A DNA stretch of 64,000 nucleotides from Puccinia triticina (lineage: Eukaryota; Basidiomycota; Pucciniomycetes; Pucciniales; Pucciniaceae), in NCBI RefSeq assembly GCF_026914185.1, contig NC_070558.1, forward strand, positions 8,565,501 through 8,629,500, read 5' to 3'. Both the position numbers and the translations under genes were made by a program. This document shows positions 43,079 to 54,994 of the stretch, in pieces. The notes beneath the pieces are model-generated. The model had not been told where the DNA came from. It was given only the letters and a program-made list of their open reading frames with translations, and searched no databases. Within the stretch, counting starts at the first letter, position 1; every line of letters starts with the position of its first letter.

Positions 43079-46000
43079 TAGAGAATGTAAAAAGGTACCC
43101 GTTGCTAGGTACCCGGCACCGCCTGGCGGGCACCGCCCGCACCCGCCCCGCACCCGCCAGGCGGTGCTGGGCGCCTGTTTTTTTGGGAAAAGCGGTGCGG
43201 TACCCGGGTACCGCCCCCAAGTACCTCCCATCCCCCGGGGGGGGGGCGGGGGGGGGGGGGGGCGGTAGCTCAGGCCACCAGTCCTGCTTCGGATATGGAT
43301 ATGTAGACCTTGTATCATCCTGGAACGTTTACCCATCGACCCACCAATATGCCTCGCACCCGCCATTGAACCAGCTCAACGCAGGACAATCCACCTGATG
43401 AAGAAAACCTCCCCAACAGTTCTCAGCCCGCATCCGGAGGCCTTCCGGCTCATCAACTGACCGACAAGGAGGAGCTGAGTAAATCTTTTTCTCAATGATC
43501 CTGAAAACCACAAAAACGTTCTAATTCTTGATTCCTTGCATGTAGAAAGAGCTCAGAAAATTGCCGCCAATGCCGTCAGTTCGAGCTATCAAGCCTATCA
43601 CCCACCCAAACTTTCCAACCAAAGGGACAAGGTTGGCAGGCGGATGATTGCGTATACTTGCAAAATGTAAGCCATATTTATCATTGATGCAGTACATATC
43701 CAAGCTGATGGCCCAAAACCCGATTCAGCTGTGGCTCCAAAATCAATTGTCCAACCTCTGATTCCTCGTGTAGCAACCTGAATAAACATGCATCAATCTG
43801 TCAACAAAAACATCAAGAAAGCAATGAAAATCAACGGTTGGTCGATCTTGGATTTTTGGCAAGCGGTCTCATCAATCCAAAGGAGGTAAGGCCTTTTTTT
43901 TATTCAAACTCATCAATGTGATTGTTTCAATCTGATACAATAGGTTTTGAATGTTCTAGGTGCCCCAACTATGTGCCATATGGTGCGCTGAAGCGGCCAG
44001 GCCATTTTTGGCACTGACCGAAGCAAGCCATAAATCAATCCTTCATCCAACCGTCATCAAGAACCTGCCGAATGCACACGATGTCTTGAGGGACATTCAT
44101 ATGCTCTACTCGGCTGTTCAAAACAACTACCGATTGGTTTTGAAGGTGATTAAATTGCATTTCTCTGACTCATCTGTTTCTCATAATGTGCTGACTGCAA
44201 TGCCTTGGATTTTGGTAGGCACACAATGGTGCATTGTATTTAGGAGTTGACGTGTGGCAATCTCCAAACGGTTTCGATATTTTGGGTACCGTTGTCTACA
44301 GATTAGTGGAAGATGGGGCTAAGCTAGAGGCAATGCCTTTAGACTTTGTCCACTTGTCTCAAAGCCACACTGGCGAGTACCTGGCAAACACTGTCCGATT
44401 GGTCGTTGAGAAGTTTGGAATTCAAGAAAAGGTTGGACAGATTATGATAGAGTTTCTTACTTGAAATGATGCTAATCTTTTTCATTTAGATATGTATTGT
44501 TGTGAGCGATAATGCTAAAAATAATGAGGTAATGGTTAACGAACTCAAGAAGCTCAAGTGGTCTCGCTTCAAAGGGGATGCACAATGGATCCGGTTTTTT
44601 GCTCACGTTTTAAACTTAATTGTCCAAGCAATCCTCCGCCCGTTTGGAACTCAAAAGAAGAAGAAAGGTGCAACCAATGGTCCGGGTTCAATTTCCGATC
44701 CATCTGAATCTGATGATGATGAGGGAACTGAGGGTCAAATTTTCACGTAAGTAACACTTCATTTCCTTGCTTGGAATTGATTTTGATTGTTTTTTTTTCT
44801 CTCTTCTATGCTAGGCTCCCGCGTGGGTAGAATGTGTCCTTGCCAGAATACTACTCAAGCAATGCCAACTCGCATTCTATTTCAGATGACGATGAGGCTG
44901 AATCCCTCAGTGAGGCTGATATTGAACAGGCTAGCAATGAAGCTGAAGACAATCGCTACACAACTGAAACCTGCAAACAGACCTTGGCAAAATTCTGAAT
45001 GATCGCAAAGAAGTTGTGATTCTCGCCAAATTCCAAATCCGAGTTTATTGAGATCTGTCAGGAAAAAGGTTGCGCTACTCCTCACAACATTGAAAGGGAT
45101 GTGCGAACTCAGTGGAATTTGACCAGTGCACAACTCAACAGTATCATTAGGTGCGAAGAGCCCGTTCGTGAGTGGCAGCGTCATAAACACCATGGTGTCA
45201 ACCGCGCGTATCACTTGGACAATGGTGACTTCAACTTGGCTCGGGATTTGGTCGAAGTCCTTAACGTTTTCTACAAGATAAACCTTCAACTTTTGGTTTC
45301 AGGATTGGCTTGCTTGTCAAACATAGTCCTATACATAGATCAAATCACTGAACATCTTTCAACGGTTATCAGCAATAAGAAATATCCACCGGCACTGAGG
45401 AACGCCTGCCAATCTGGGTTGAAAATCACAAACAAATATTATAGCTTGACTGATACATCGCCCCTTTACCGTATCACAATTTGTATGTATGTTTCTCTTC
45501 TCAATGGTCAGTTTCTTACTTACTGACACCAAAGTTTTTCAGTGCTGCACCCGTCCTTTAGAGACGAGTACTTCAAGCTGGCCAACTGGGAGCCTGAGTG
45601 GATCACTGAAGCTATTCGTCTAGCTCGCGACATGTGGACATCTTTTTACAAGCCCAAACCGATTCCTCCTTCCTCTTTGGCAACATCACAAAGGTCGACG
45701 CTGAGTGCCAAGGTAAGATGTATTTTTCTGATCTTTGATGATTAGCTTTGCATAAAACTGATTTGGTCAAATTTTCACAGCCCAAAACCGGTCTTCTTGC
45801 CGGACTGGGAGATGCCGCTGCTGCCCAAGGGGGAGAATCCTCATCCGATCCACTTGACATTTGGTTATCTGGCGGTCTTATACTCAACGGCGCGGACCCG
45901 GTCAATCCTCTGCAGTGGTGGATACAGCAGAAAGCTTCCGGGAACACCCACGGTGGCCTAGTACATATGGCACTTGATGTCTTGAGCTGCCCAGGTGAGT

Positions 46001-46561
46001 TGACCGCCTTTCTTATCATAATTTTCACCTCATCTGAAATTTCTTCTGTATGCTTTAGCAACGTCAGTGGACATTGAGAGAGCGTTTAGCTTTGGACGTG
46101 ATTATGTTTCATCAAAGAGGCACAGACTTACGCCTCAATCATTGACGCGTGGGATGACCGTGGCTTTCTATTCAAAGAACAATCTGATCAAGGAAGGTCT
46201 GTTACAAAGTTGGAAACAAGGAATCAAAGACAACAACCAGACAAAGCAAAAGGGGAAAAGAAAGACTATAGTTTTGGATGATGATGAACCTTAGCCATTG
46301 TCTTGATCACGTAGTCATTTAATTAGTTATATTTGTTATAAATGTTTTTTTATTTAATTTGAAGTTTTTTTTATTTAATTTGAAAGTCCTATGGGACTTG
46401 CGAGAGTGATTTGGAAAAAAAAAAAAAGGTCGGTACCCGCCAAAAAGACCTGCGGTACCCACCTAGCGGTGGCAGGTGCGGTGCCAGGTGCCTATTTTTG
46501 GCAAAAATCAAGCGGGTACCGGCGGTGCAACCGGTACCCGGGTCCATTTCATCATTCTCTA
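43079..46561 (+). mobile_element. near-complete hAT (Ac-type) element, 3483 bp, 8-bp TSD CTCCACAC
   Basis: CTCCACAC at 43071-43078 and 46562-46569. TIRs start TAGAGAATGTAAAAAGG and, in complement, TAGAGAATGATGAAATGG, both followed by GGTACCCG-rich subterminal motifs (43095-43215 and 46425-46545). A degraded multi-exon transposase lies between. 43236-43262 is a G/C run. Both ends and TSDs are exact, so insertion was fairly recent. Confidence 0.92.
43788..46294 (+). pseudogene. hAT transposase, multi-exon, with several stops
   Basis: Visible blocks: MHQSVNKNIKKAMKINGWS; VPQLCAIWCAEAARPFLALT; AHNGALYLGVDVWQSPNGFD (first Asp, near 44245); VVSDNAKNNEVMVNEL (second Asp, near 44510); IRFFAHVLNLIVQ, where the usual Cys of CxxHxLNL is Phe; SEFIEICQEKGCATPHNIER; LARDLVEVLNVFYK; then the C-terminal dimerisation region DPLDIWLSGG, NPLQWW, SVDIERAFSFGRDYVSSKRH ending in DDDEP. 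Introns of 50-100 nt separate exons (for example donor at 44747, acceptor before 46064). Stops: TAG at about 44827, TGA at about 44996 and TGA at about 45017, the last two at positions where Arg is expected. No BED finger was seen. A cut-and-paste transposase, now inactive. Confidence 0.85.
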
Positions 46562-46574
46562 CTCCACACTGCTA

Positions 46575-47315
46575 CTTTCCGCTAGCCTTCAGTGCTCCTC
46601 AATGAGCCTGATCTATAGCGTAATAATCTGCAAGGGAATAAAAATCCGCACTCTGCAAGCACAGAATCCACAAGTAATCTCCGTAAGCAAAAGATAAGGT
46701 ACTTTGAAAACTCTTCTAATAATCTAGTACGTCTGTAAGTCTAAGTACAATTCTCTGTAGTGAGATAGATGATGGAAAGAAGAAAGAAGAGAGACCAACC
46801 ACTTCTGCCCCCTTCCTTCCCTCCACACACATCACTGTTCCCACCCGATCCCCGCAGATGCAACAATTTCCTGCACTCTTCCATCAATTACTTCTGCTTT
46901 CTTGTACGTCATTGTCCCAGAGTCCGCTCCTCTCCAACGCTTTACCTCCCACACCCTCTGTCTAGCCCCCGTCAGTCAGTCTCTCACCAACACCTTCACC
47001 CCAGTTCCACCTGCTGGTGGAACCCGCTTCGGCTGCCTTGGCTCACCTGCCAATGTGCCGCTGCTACCAGTCCACGAGTGTAGTGCGCTGCAGTCCAGCC
47101 TTGTCTTTCTGCTCCGGTCCAAATATCCAATCCAAAATCCGCAATCCGTGCATTCAATTTCCATCCCCACGCAACTTTTTGTAAGCTTCCTTAGGGTGCT
47201 TTCTGAAATCATCCTCAGTGCTTATGTCACTGGAATGCACTCTGCGCTCAGCCGCTCTGTGCATGCCTGTGCTATCTCCAAGTGGACATTCTACCATGCC
47301 TGCCTATATAGATCA
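46575..47315 (+). repeat. dispersed repeat, about 700 bp, plus-orientation copy
   Basis: Related to 9657-10365 in inverted orientation (shared landmarks listed there). It follows the gypsy-like LTR remnant and ends where a segment related to 32740-32900 begins (47395-47470). Confidence 0.65.
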
Positions 47316-47775
47316 CCACACCGGTCTGTACCGGCCATCAACAGCGCTGATTCCTCCTGATGGACGGTCTACCTTTCACCGGCCGGTAATCATTGACACA
47401 GGGGACCTTGTGTGCAGCGCGTTTTTGGGGGGTAGCCTGTGGCGCGCACGGAGGAGGGCTTGACATTGGGCAACATCTACACTATGGGTGCACTCTGCTG
47501 TCTAGCCCACGTTGGTGCTTGCGTTGGTGCACACCCTGCTGACCCTGCACTAAGCCAATGTGGTGAAATTTGTCGGACGTGTTGGCATCGACCTTAACTA
47601 AGCCTCTCAAACAAAGGGTGGGGGACCCCTCCCGGAGGGCTCTCCACAGAAGAGGCATACACCATGGGTTGCAGTCAATTGAGCGCCAACGTAATCAATT
47701 GCGTTGGCCCAACCCCCCATCCCCACCCAGAAATCTGGATGACCGACCTGATGTATTGGGGTTTTGCGTTGGCAT

Positions 47776-47925
47776 ATCTTCCAACAGCAGGTCTACGCAG
47801 TGGAAGCTGTTGGCGTATCTTCCAACAGCGGGCCTACAGAAAGGCAGCCATTGGCTGATCTTCCGACAGCGCGTCTACAAAGTGGCAGCTGTCGGCGTAT
47901 CTTCCAACAGCGGCCCCACAGAACA
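47776..47925. repeat. 41-bp tandem repeat, about 3.6 copies
   Basis: Units start ATCTTCCRACAGC and contain GTCTAC...GGCAGC...TTGGCG. The frame at 47570-48300 is a shadow of it. Confidence 0.8.
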
Positions 47926-50865
47926 GTGGTTGTTGCCTGGTCATCAAGCTTGACCATCAAAAAGCTTGATTATTGGGATTCAAACATCAACCACAACCCT
48001 TGGAGAGGCCATAATCCCACCACTAACCACTATGGATGGCACACCACATTGTACCAGGCCTCCCTGTTTGTTGTATATAGAAAGCAAAACATGTGCCTTG
48101 CAGTATTCCTGTTGAGTTTGGAGGCTTTTTTTTTTGACATGTTCTTTTGTTTTACTTTTTTTTTTGTAAAATTTGAGCTGTGTAGCCTCTTTTTTACAGC
48201 GAAAGAGGCGCATCCAGGTGACTTGGTAAAAAAAAAAACAAGAAGCCCAATCAATTGTTTAGCTAACCCAGAAGGCGAGTCAATCATGACTGAGGCTTGA
48301 CGCAGGTCCAACCAGCTGGCGGCGTTGGCTTGCTGAATTAGACAAGCCTTTGTCCGCTGCTGAGTCCTGTTGGACTTGGATTTGACAGGCGATGAAGCCG
48401 ACGGAGTCAATCCGGCATGCCCAACCCAATGACGCTGTTGGCCTGCTCAGCAGGGCCGAATGGGGTCGGCTGGGCAATACATGCCACTTAATTGACCCAG
48501 CTGTCATGCCGACACACTGTGTCAGCGGTGTTGGCTTGACATGCGGGTCGGATGAGTCAGACCAACGTAGTTCTGGCCCATCGCCGGCGTCAAACTGTCT
48601 CCGTCGTGAAAAGAAGGGCGGAGAGGTCATGCCAAACCTTTTCCTGACCCCACAGCCAAGCCCACGCGCTGAGTCAAAAAAATTCAAGCAGTGGTGTATG
48701 GATAATGTCTGCAGGCTTGCAGGGAAAGGAAGGATATTCAGTCCCAAAATCACTAGAAAATTATTTAAAAATAAACCAAATACACCAGGTAAAATGTGAT
48801 GACAGCTGGTGGCAGGTGACATTGAGTAAAACATGTTGAGACACCTGAGCTACTGTGGCAAGACTCCACTATCAAAACAATGGCCCCTTTTTGGTCATTG
48901 GGGAGTCCCACTCAGTGGGTTTTGGAGTATGATTGGAGACTGAACAAGAGTCTTCTTCACATCACATGCCCTCAGGTGACCTCAATTTTTCCCTGGTGAT
49001 ACATACAAAAAAAAAAACTGAATAGACAGATTTAAGAACAGTACTGATGCGCACCCTCACCCAACCTTTTGAGTGAAACACTCAAAAACTGATGGAAGGG
49101 ATCTGTTTTGAAGGTCAAAGGAATCCTGCAGGATGTTTTATTGCTCTGAAGATCCATTTTTGGATTTTCTGCAAATCTGCAAGAGTGAATATCATATCTA
49201 CAAGAAAATTTTACAATTGGGTGGCTACAGGTGCAAGATCTGCAGATATCTGTGGATTTCTGAATCCAAGATCCACAAGGCATGAGCGTTGTAGATCCTT
49301 GGTTTACATTTCTTCAACTTTTATTTTTATTTTTGAAATACTAGTACAAGGAAAACAGTTGGGATTGATGAGATGAGACCAGCGCCGGATGAAAGCTGAG
49401 GTCCAGAAGTGTCATTTGGCTCTGGTGTAGGTCCGCAGGAGCTGAGGCTTAAGATTTTCCCTCCAGCCATTTTCCATTTCTTTCCCAGCCAACATTTTGA
49501 ATTACACGCAACTCCCTCCCTGCGTGAGGGGCCGCTTTGCGGCCAGCCACAGCAAGCCTCCCATCAGGGGGGACTTGTGTCAAGTTAGTGTTGGCATGAT
49601 CCCGGCATCTGAAGGGGTAGTCGGATGGCTCCTGGCGTCAAACTGAGCAGTTGGTTTGATGCCAACGTCAAGTGCAATGTGTACCCAATATTTTGGCTGT
49701 GTGGGTTGTACTGACCCTGACGGCAGCAATGGGAGCTGATCCCTGGCTTGGAAAGCAAAAAAAACCTTCCGCCTACGCGGGTCAAACTCGCTGCTGCCAC
49801 CGCAGCATCAATGTATTCATTTTCATTCCATGGGCCGCACAAATACCACTGCACCAAGAAAACTATAAAGCACAGGCCTGTACAATTGTATAGGATTGCA
49901 CTGCAAGCCCTTACCAAGCAAAACCTTCCTGAAATTTGTGGTAAAGTTAAACCAGCTGGTTTATTTTTTCTTTATGTGTGTGATCTGCCGATACTCTTGC
50001 AGATCATTTTGGTCTAGGTCAAGGATCACTTTTTTCAGGTGATTTCTTGACCTTGCCAACGGAAAGGTTGGTCCAACTGCGCATGAACCAGTCAGATTGA
50101 CCTCTCTGAGGGCCTTTTAAGACAGTTTTCTAATCAGACCGCGGACTGTCTGACAGCCTTTGCAGCGAGCCAACACTCATGCCCCACCCTTTGGGACTGT
50201 TGGCTCAATCCATGCGCCGGGCCGACCCTGATTACCAGTGCATTGTAATGTTCGGACTGACCTTTCCGTCGGGAAAGGTGCTTTGGCATCAGTTTAACCC
50301 GGTTGGACAGGTCAGGCTGACCCTTTGGCATGTCCAACATTTTGTTTGGTTGGCCTGACCATAATTCGGCACGGGGGCAAAAACAATGTCATCACCGCTC
50401 TACAACTGGAGCCATAGTGTATCCAACAGAAATCCTTGTGTGCAACAAGCTTTCCTCCGTGTGCAAAGTAAATCCATTAATAAATTGATAAATTGCACTG
50501 TTTGATCAGTATCAATTGCTGCTGTCCACTTTAACAAAATTCTAATTTGTTTTTTTCATAAAGGCCTTAAATTTAGCTCCAAATTTTAGTAAAATTCAAT
50601 TGTGAACCCCCCTACACTGCAAGGGAAAGTCAAGGAACTGCAAGTAGTTGACATGTGAGAACTCCAACCAAGCTCGTGGTATTACACAAGCCTTTTTCAA
50701 GGCTTACTGTTGACCAAGCTTCAATGCACAGTGACTGTGCAGAAAAAACTTACATGTGTTTGGGTGGAGCTAGAACAGCAGTTCCACAGCAGTAACCTGC
50801 ATGTCAACTGCTAGCAGTTGCTTGAATTTTTCTTGCAGTGCTATTGGGTCAGTTTCAGGTCAGCT
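47926..50865. other. repeat-derived region, no gene recognised
   Basis: Contains TTGACGCAGGTCC- and GTTGGC-rich sequence (48290-48670), long A/T runs, and CCAACGGAAAGGTTGGTCC versus CTTTCCGTCGGGAAAGG inverted motifs at 50050-50330. No domain, splice-supported gene or element with paired ends was found. Confidence 0.4.
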
Positions 50866-50869
50866 GACC

Positions 50870-51665
50870 TGAAAGATTCCCTAGCCTGACAGAATTTGTA
50901 TTTTTCAGGGTAAATTGAATTAAAGTTTGGGCAACTTAACCTGACCAGCAATTGCATTACTGGTACGGGCTAACCCTGGGTCAACAAACCTCAGTTTTGA
51001 TTTCAGGCTAAGGTCAGCTGAATTTACCCAGCCTCAACCTGAAATCTAGCCTCAGGCTAGAGCGGTCTCTGGCTCATTTCAGGTCTTTTTAGACTGAAAC
51101 CAACTGATTGAATGTGTTTGCCCACTTGAAGGCAACCTCAGTCAGCTAACCTGCCCACAAACTTTATTTGACCCCAAAATCTAGCAAATTGAATGTGAAT
51201 GCTGTAAACACCCCTCCTCCTCTGGGGTTCACAAGGTGTCACCAATGGACACCTGCCCTGTCACAGCCTTGTAGCTAGCCCGTTCCTGTTCCTTGCTTGG
51301 ATCAGCAGAGAACTGATACTCATTCTCTCTGAGCCAGGTAAGCTCTCTTCCTTTTGTCTTCTCTCTCTTTCTTTCTTCTTCTTCTCAGGAGAGAACTGAT
51401 ACTCATTCTCTCTGAGCCAGTGCAATTCAAAGCCCCCCTGTTTGGTACTAGAACTTCTCCTCTGCGCCTGTTCCGCCACTCATCCACCATCCGCTCCAGT
51501 GAAGGGACACAACCCTTAGAAATGCTCTGAGGCTTTATTTCAGGCTTAGGCTAGCTAAATTTAGTGATCCTAAATCTGAAATCAACCCTGAGGTTTATTG
51601 ACCCAGGTTGAGCTTGGAACAATGCAATTACCAGCCAGATTAAGTATTCAGAAGCCCTAGAAATC
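50870..51665. mobile_element. long-TIR element, about 800 bp
   Basis: 50930-51060 (GCAATTGCATTACTGG, AACCTCAGTTTTGATTTCAG) is the inverted counterpart of 51520-51650 (CTGAAATCAACCCTGAGGTT, CAATGCAATTACCAGCC). Each arm is about 130 bp. Exact ends and TSD were not resolved. The interior holds the duplication at 51308-51420 and no gene. Confidence 0.6.
51308..51420 (+). repeat. 30-bp direct repeat around an intron-like 51-nt spacer
   Basis: Identical 30-base copies at 51308-51337 and 51391-51420 (GAGAACTGATACTC...GAGCCAG) flank a spacer that starts GTAAGC, is almost all pyrimidine, and ends TCTCAG (51338-51388). Confidence 0.85.
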
Positions 51666-52610
51666 AGGTGAGATCAAGCAAAAAATAGTTTAGTGCCAAT
51701 GTGGTGCACAATTCTGCACTCACGGCATCAAGATCAGTTACAGCACTTCAGCAAGGGCTCAAATTTTGGCTCAGCCCCCACCTCAGTATTAATAGTGTGC
51801 ATGTTGGACATCAAGATGTTTCATGGTTTTCAGGATAAAGATGGTGGAATCTCAGAAATTTAAGCTTACAGAGTCTTTCTCCGTGCCATTTTTTCATTTT
51901 CCTTTTGTCATTTTGTTCTGTTCTGTTTGGTAATTTCTTTTTTTTTCTCACACTAGAGGCCAAGGCGGCTCCGCCGCTGCAGGGCACCAATCCATCCTCC
52001 TTTCCTGCCAAAAAGCTCCCCAAGTCACCTCATTAGCCCTTCAATATTCGGGTCACCATCCACTGATATTCCTCCCCCCCCCCACTGGCCTATCCCAGCA
52101 GAAATCAACAGAAATTCTTCCTGAAGCAGGGCAAGCAGGGACTGGGTGTGTCACAATTCAGGAGACTTGAATGCATTCATTTAAATCATGGTTCTTGAGA
52201 TTTTCAAACTTGGCCTTACAGCAACAGAGGAAACAAGCAAGCATTTCACCTCCCCAATTTGGAATGTTTGACCCCCTTTGCTATCCAAGCCGTCTTAATC
52301 ACATCTCATGGAATAGCAGCCACATCAAAACACTCCTCATATGGTAGTTAGATTTTAAAAACTTACCTCACCCAGAATTTTATTCCATAATCGTTATTGG
52401 AATGCTGTCAATAAAAATGCTGCTTAATTTCTAATGGTATAATATTTGGAAGTTATCCAAGTTTAAAATAGTAGATCTTTCTACACAATAAACAGTGCAA
52501 AATTATAAAAAGCCAAGAAGAAATTCATGTATTTATGATCAGATGTATCAATACCACAGAATTTGGAAACAAATTATGAACTCAGCGCTCATCTGTGCAC
52601 AGCTCAGCCA
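51666..52610. other. intergenic region, no gene recognised
   Basis: A 70-codon minus-strand frame at 51811-52023 has no motif. C run near 52073-52083. Nothing else recognised. Confidence 0.4.
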
Positions 52611-52614
52611 GCTC

Positions 52615-53690
52615 AGGGTGCGACTACACATGCGAATGACCGGTCTGAGGGGCCTTGGTCTTCCATCCATCCCTAAGACCGGTCATCGCAGCGCTATACA
52701 TGCGGATGACCGGCCTTCCGCAGGCCGGTCATCACAGCACTACATGTGCGGATTACCGGCCTGAGGGATTGAGGGACGACTGAGGCGGATCATCCGCACG
52801 TGTAGTCTTGCAATAACCGGCCTGAGGAAGGCCGGTCATCCGCATGTATAGCGCTGCGATGACCGGTCTTAGGGATGGATGGAAGACCGAGGCCCCTCAG
52901 ACCGGTCATTCGCATGTGTAGTGCTGCAATGACTGGCCTGAGGGATGGCTGGAAGACCGATGCCGGTCATTGCTGGGTACACATTGTGCCAGTCATCGGG
53001 TCTCAGTCCACTCAATGACTGGCGTGTGCCGGTCATCGAGTGGGTTGTTTACCCTCTCAATGGCCGGTGTGTGCTGGCATTGAGAGGGTTGTGTACATAC
53101 TCAATGACTGGCTTGTGCCAGTCATTGGGTCACATTCCCCTCAATGACTGGCGTGTGCCGGTCATCGAGTGGGTTGTGTACCCACTCAATGACTGGTGTG
53201 TGCCGGCATCGAGAGGGTTGTGTACCCACTCGATAACCGGCGTGTGCTGGTCATCGAGTGTATTGAGACCCACTTGATGACTGGCTTGTGCCAGTCATTC
53301 GGTCTCAGTCCACTCGATGACTGGCGTGTGCCGGTCATTGAGTGGGTTGTTTACCCTCTCGATGGCCGGTGTGTGCCGGCATTGAGAGGGTTGTGTACCC
53401 ACTCGATGACTGGCACAAACTGGCTTGTGCCAGTCATCGGGTCTCAGTCCACTCGATGACTGGCGTGTGCCGGTCATCGAGTGGGTTGTTTACCCTCTTG
53501 ATGGCCGGTGTGTGCCGGCAGGTAGGGTTGTGTACCCACTCAATGACTGGCTTGTGCCAGTCATTGGGTCTCAGTCCACTCGATGAGCTGCGATGACCGG
53601 TCTTAGGGATGGATACCAAGGCCCCTCAGACCGGTCATTCGCATGTGTAGTGCTGCGATGACTGGCCTGACTCAGGCCAGTCATTGTGCC
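52615..53690. repeat. palindromic minisatellite (GACCGGTC, ATCGAGTGGGTTGT)
   Basis: 52625-52920 is a long palindrome centred near 52775, built of TGACCGGTCTGAGGGGCC-type units. 52950-53590 is units of about 50 and 100 bp such as ACTCGATGACTGGCGTGTGC followed by GGTCATCGAGTGGGTTGT, each self-complementary. The long Leu/Ser-rich frames here are repeat shadows. 53590-53690 returns to the flanking type. Structurally similar to 32740-33576. Confidence 0.8.
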
Positions 53691-53699
53691 CCGTGGCGA

Positions 53700-54990
53700 C
53701 GACCGCTGGTGCATCGAGGATAGGGGCGCCACCGGGGCAGTTACGATAGGAGGAGGGTGGCGTGGCCGTGGTCTGGGTAAGCGGGCGGTGCGGTTAGATG
53801 GTGCCTGTGGGTAAATACATATATAAGGAAGGGGATTTGGGATTCATTGATCCGCAGGGGATTCGGCTTTGTCCGCCCCCTCCCTGGGAGCCCCCTAACT
53901 GCTTGGTTAGGCCCTCCCTGGCTAGTTTACCAACCGGCCCTCTTTTGCTTGTTGCTCCGGCACAGCTGGAGGGTCATCCATAGGGCCTTCGGGCCTTTGG
54001 GGATATTCAATGTGCCTAGTGAGAAGAATGGGGCATTTTTGCCCCATTTTGTGAGAAAAAAACACCCCAAAACTTAGATCTGCAGGTCTAGAATTCTGTG
54101 GATTTAAGAAAGTGGGATATGTAGTGCATCTGGCCGGTTGCGATGAAATTTCCCAAAATATGGCAACAGATTCTACCCAGTAAGCCTCCCGCCATGCACA
54201 TGTGCCATGATACTGTGAAAGTTTTGGGGCTACTGGGGCACAGGAAGCGGTATTACAGGTCCTTGCCGCGTTAAAATACGATTTTTTCATGTCAATTTTC
54301 TCTAGGCTCAAGGAGACCCCTAAATGACTTGATTATTTTTTAGGGGGATCATAAAAAGTAACTCTATTGATTCATCAAAAAATATCTCAATAAATGCAAG
54401 CCGTTTTTTTGGCGGAAAATGCAGTGCGCGAAGAGCCGTGGCGAAAGCGCGCACTGGGGGCGGGACGTCGAGACGACAACCCCCACAGTGCGCAAAGAGT
54501 TTCTCGCAGTGCGCGAAGTAAGTCTGAAAAAAAAAAACAGGCGGCACCAAGCTTGCCGGGGTGCCGCCAGCCAAAGGCGCCTTGCTCAGCAGGTGCCCCT
54601 GGTGCGCATCTTGCAAAAAAGGATGAACCTCTTGTTAAGTTTGAAAATGGGTCTGAGTATTTGTAAACATTCCAGGACATCCTGCAACGGTTGAGGGACC
54701 AAATTTATGATTGTAATTTTTTTGGGGTTGTTTCTCCAATTTTTGACCTGGTTTTGGGAGTCATTCACCATATTTTCCAATTGAATGCATAAATATTAGT
54801 TGATAGCTTCTTCCTTGGTGCGCCAAAGGCCACCAGAATTTCACAGCTTTGAGAAATTCTCCATCCCACTTCTATTCAGTTTCTCAGGAGTAGTGCACCT
54901 CAGACACTGAATCTGAGAGTGAGGCAGCATTGAATTTGAGCCAGACTTCCCATATGTCTAAATACATCATGTGTTTTTTGTTGAGGCCCC
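53700..54990. other. intergenic region with foldback fragment
   Basis: 54410-54530 (CAGTGCGCGAAGAGCC, GCAGTGCGCGAAGTAAGTCTG) is a fragment related to one arm of 29173-29932. The rest has no gene. Confidence 0.45.
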
Positions 54991-54994
54991 AATT

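Noticed and set aside
53196..53619. Frames in the GACTGG minisatellite
   Set aside because: Repeat shadows of a roughly 50-bp unit.
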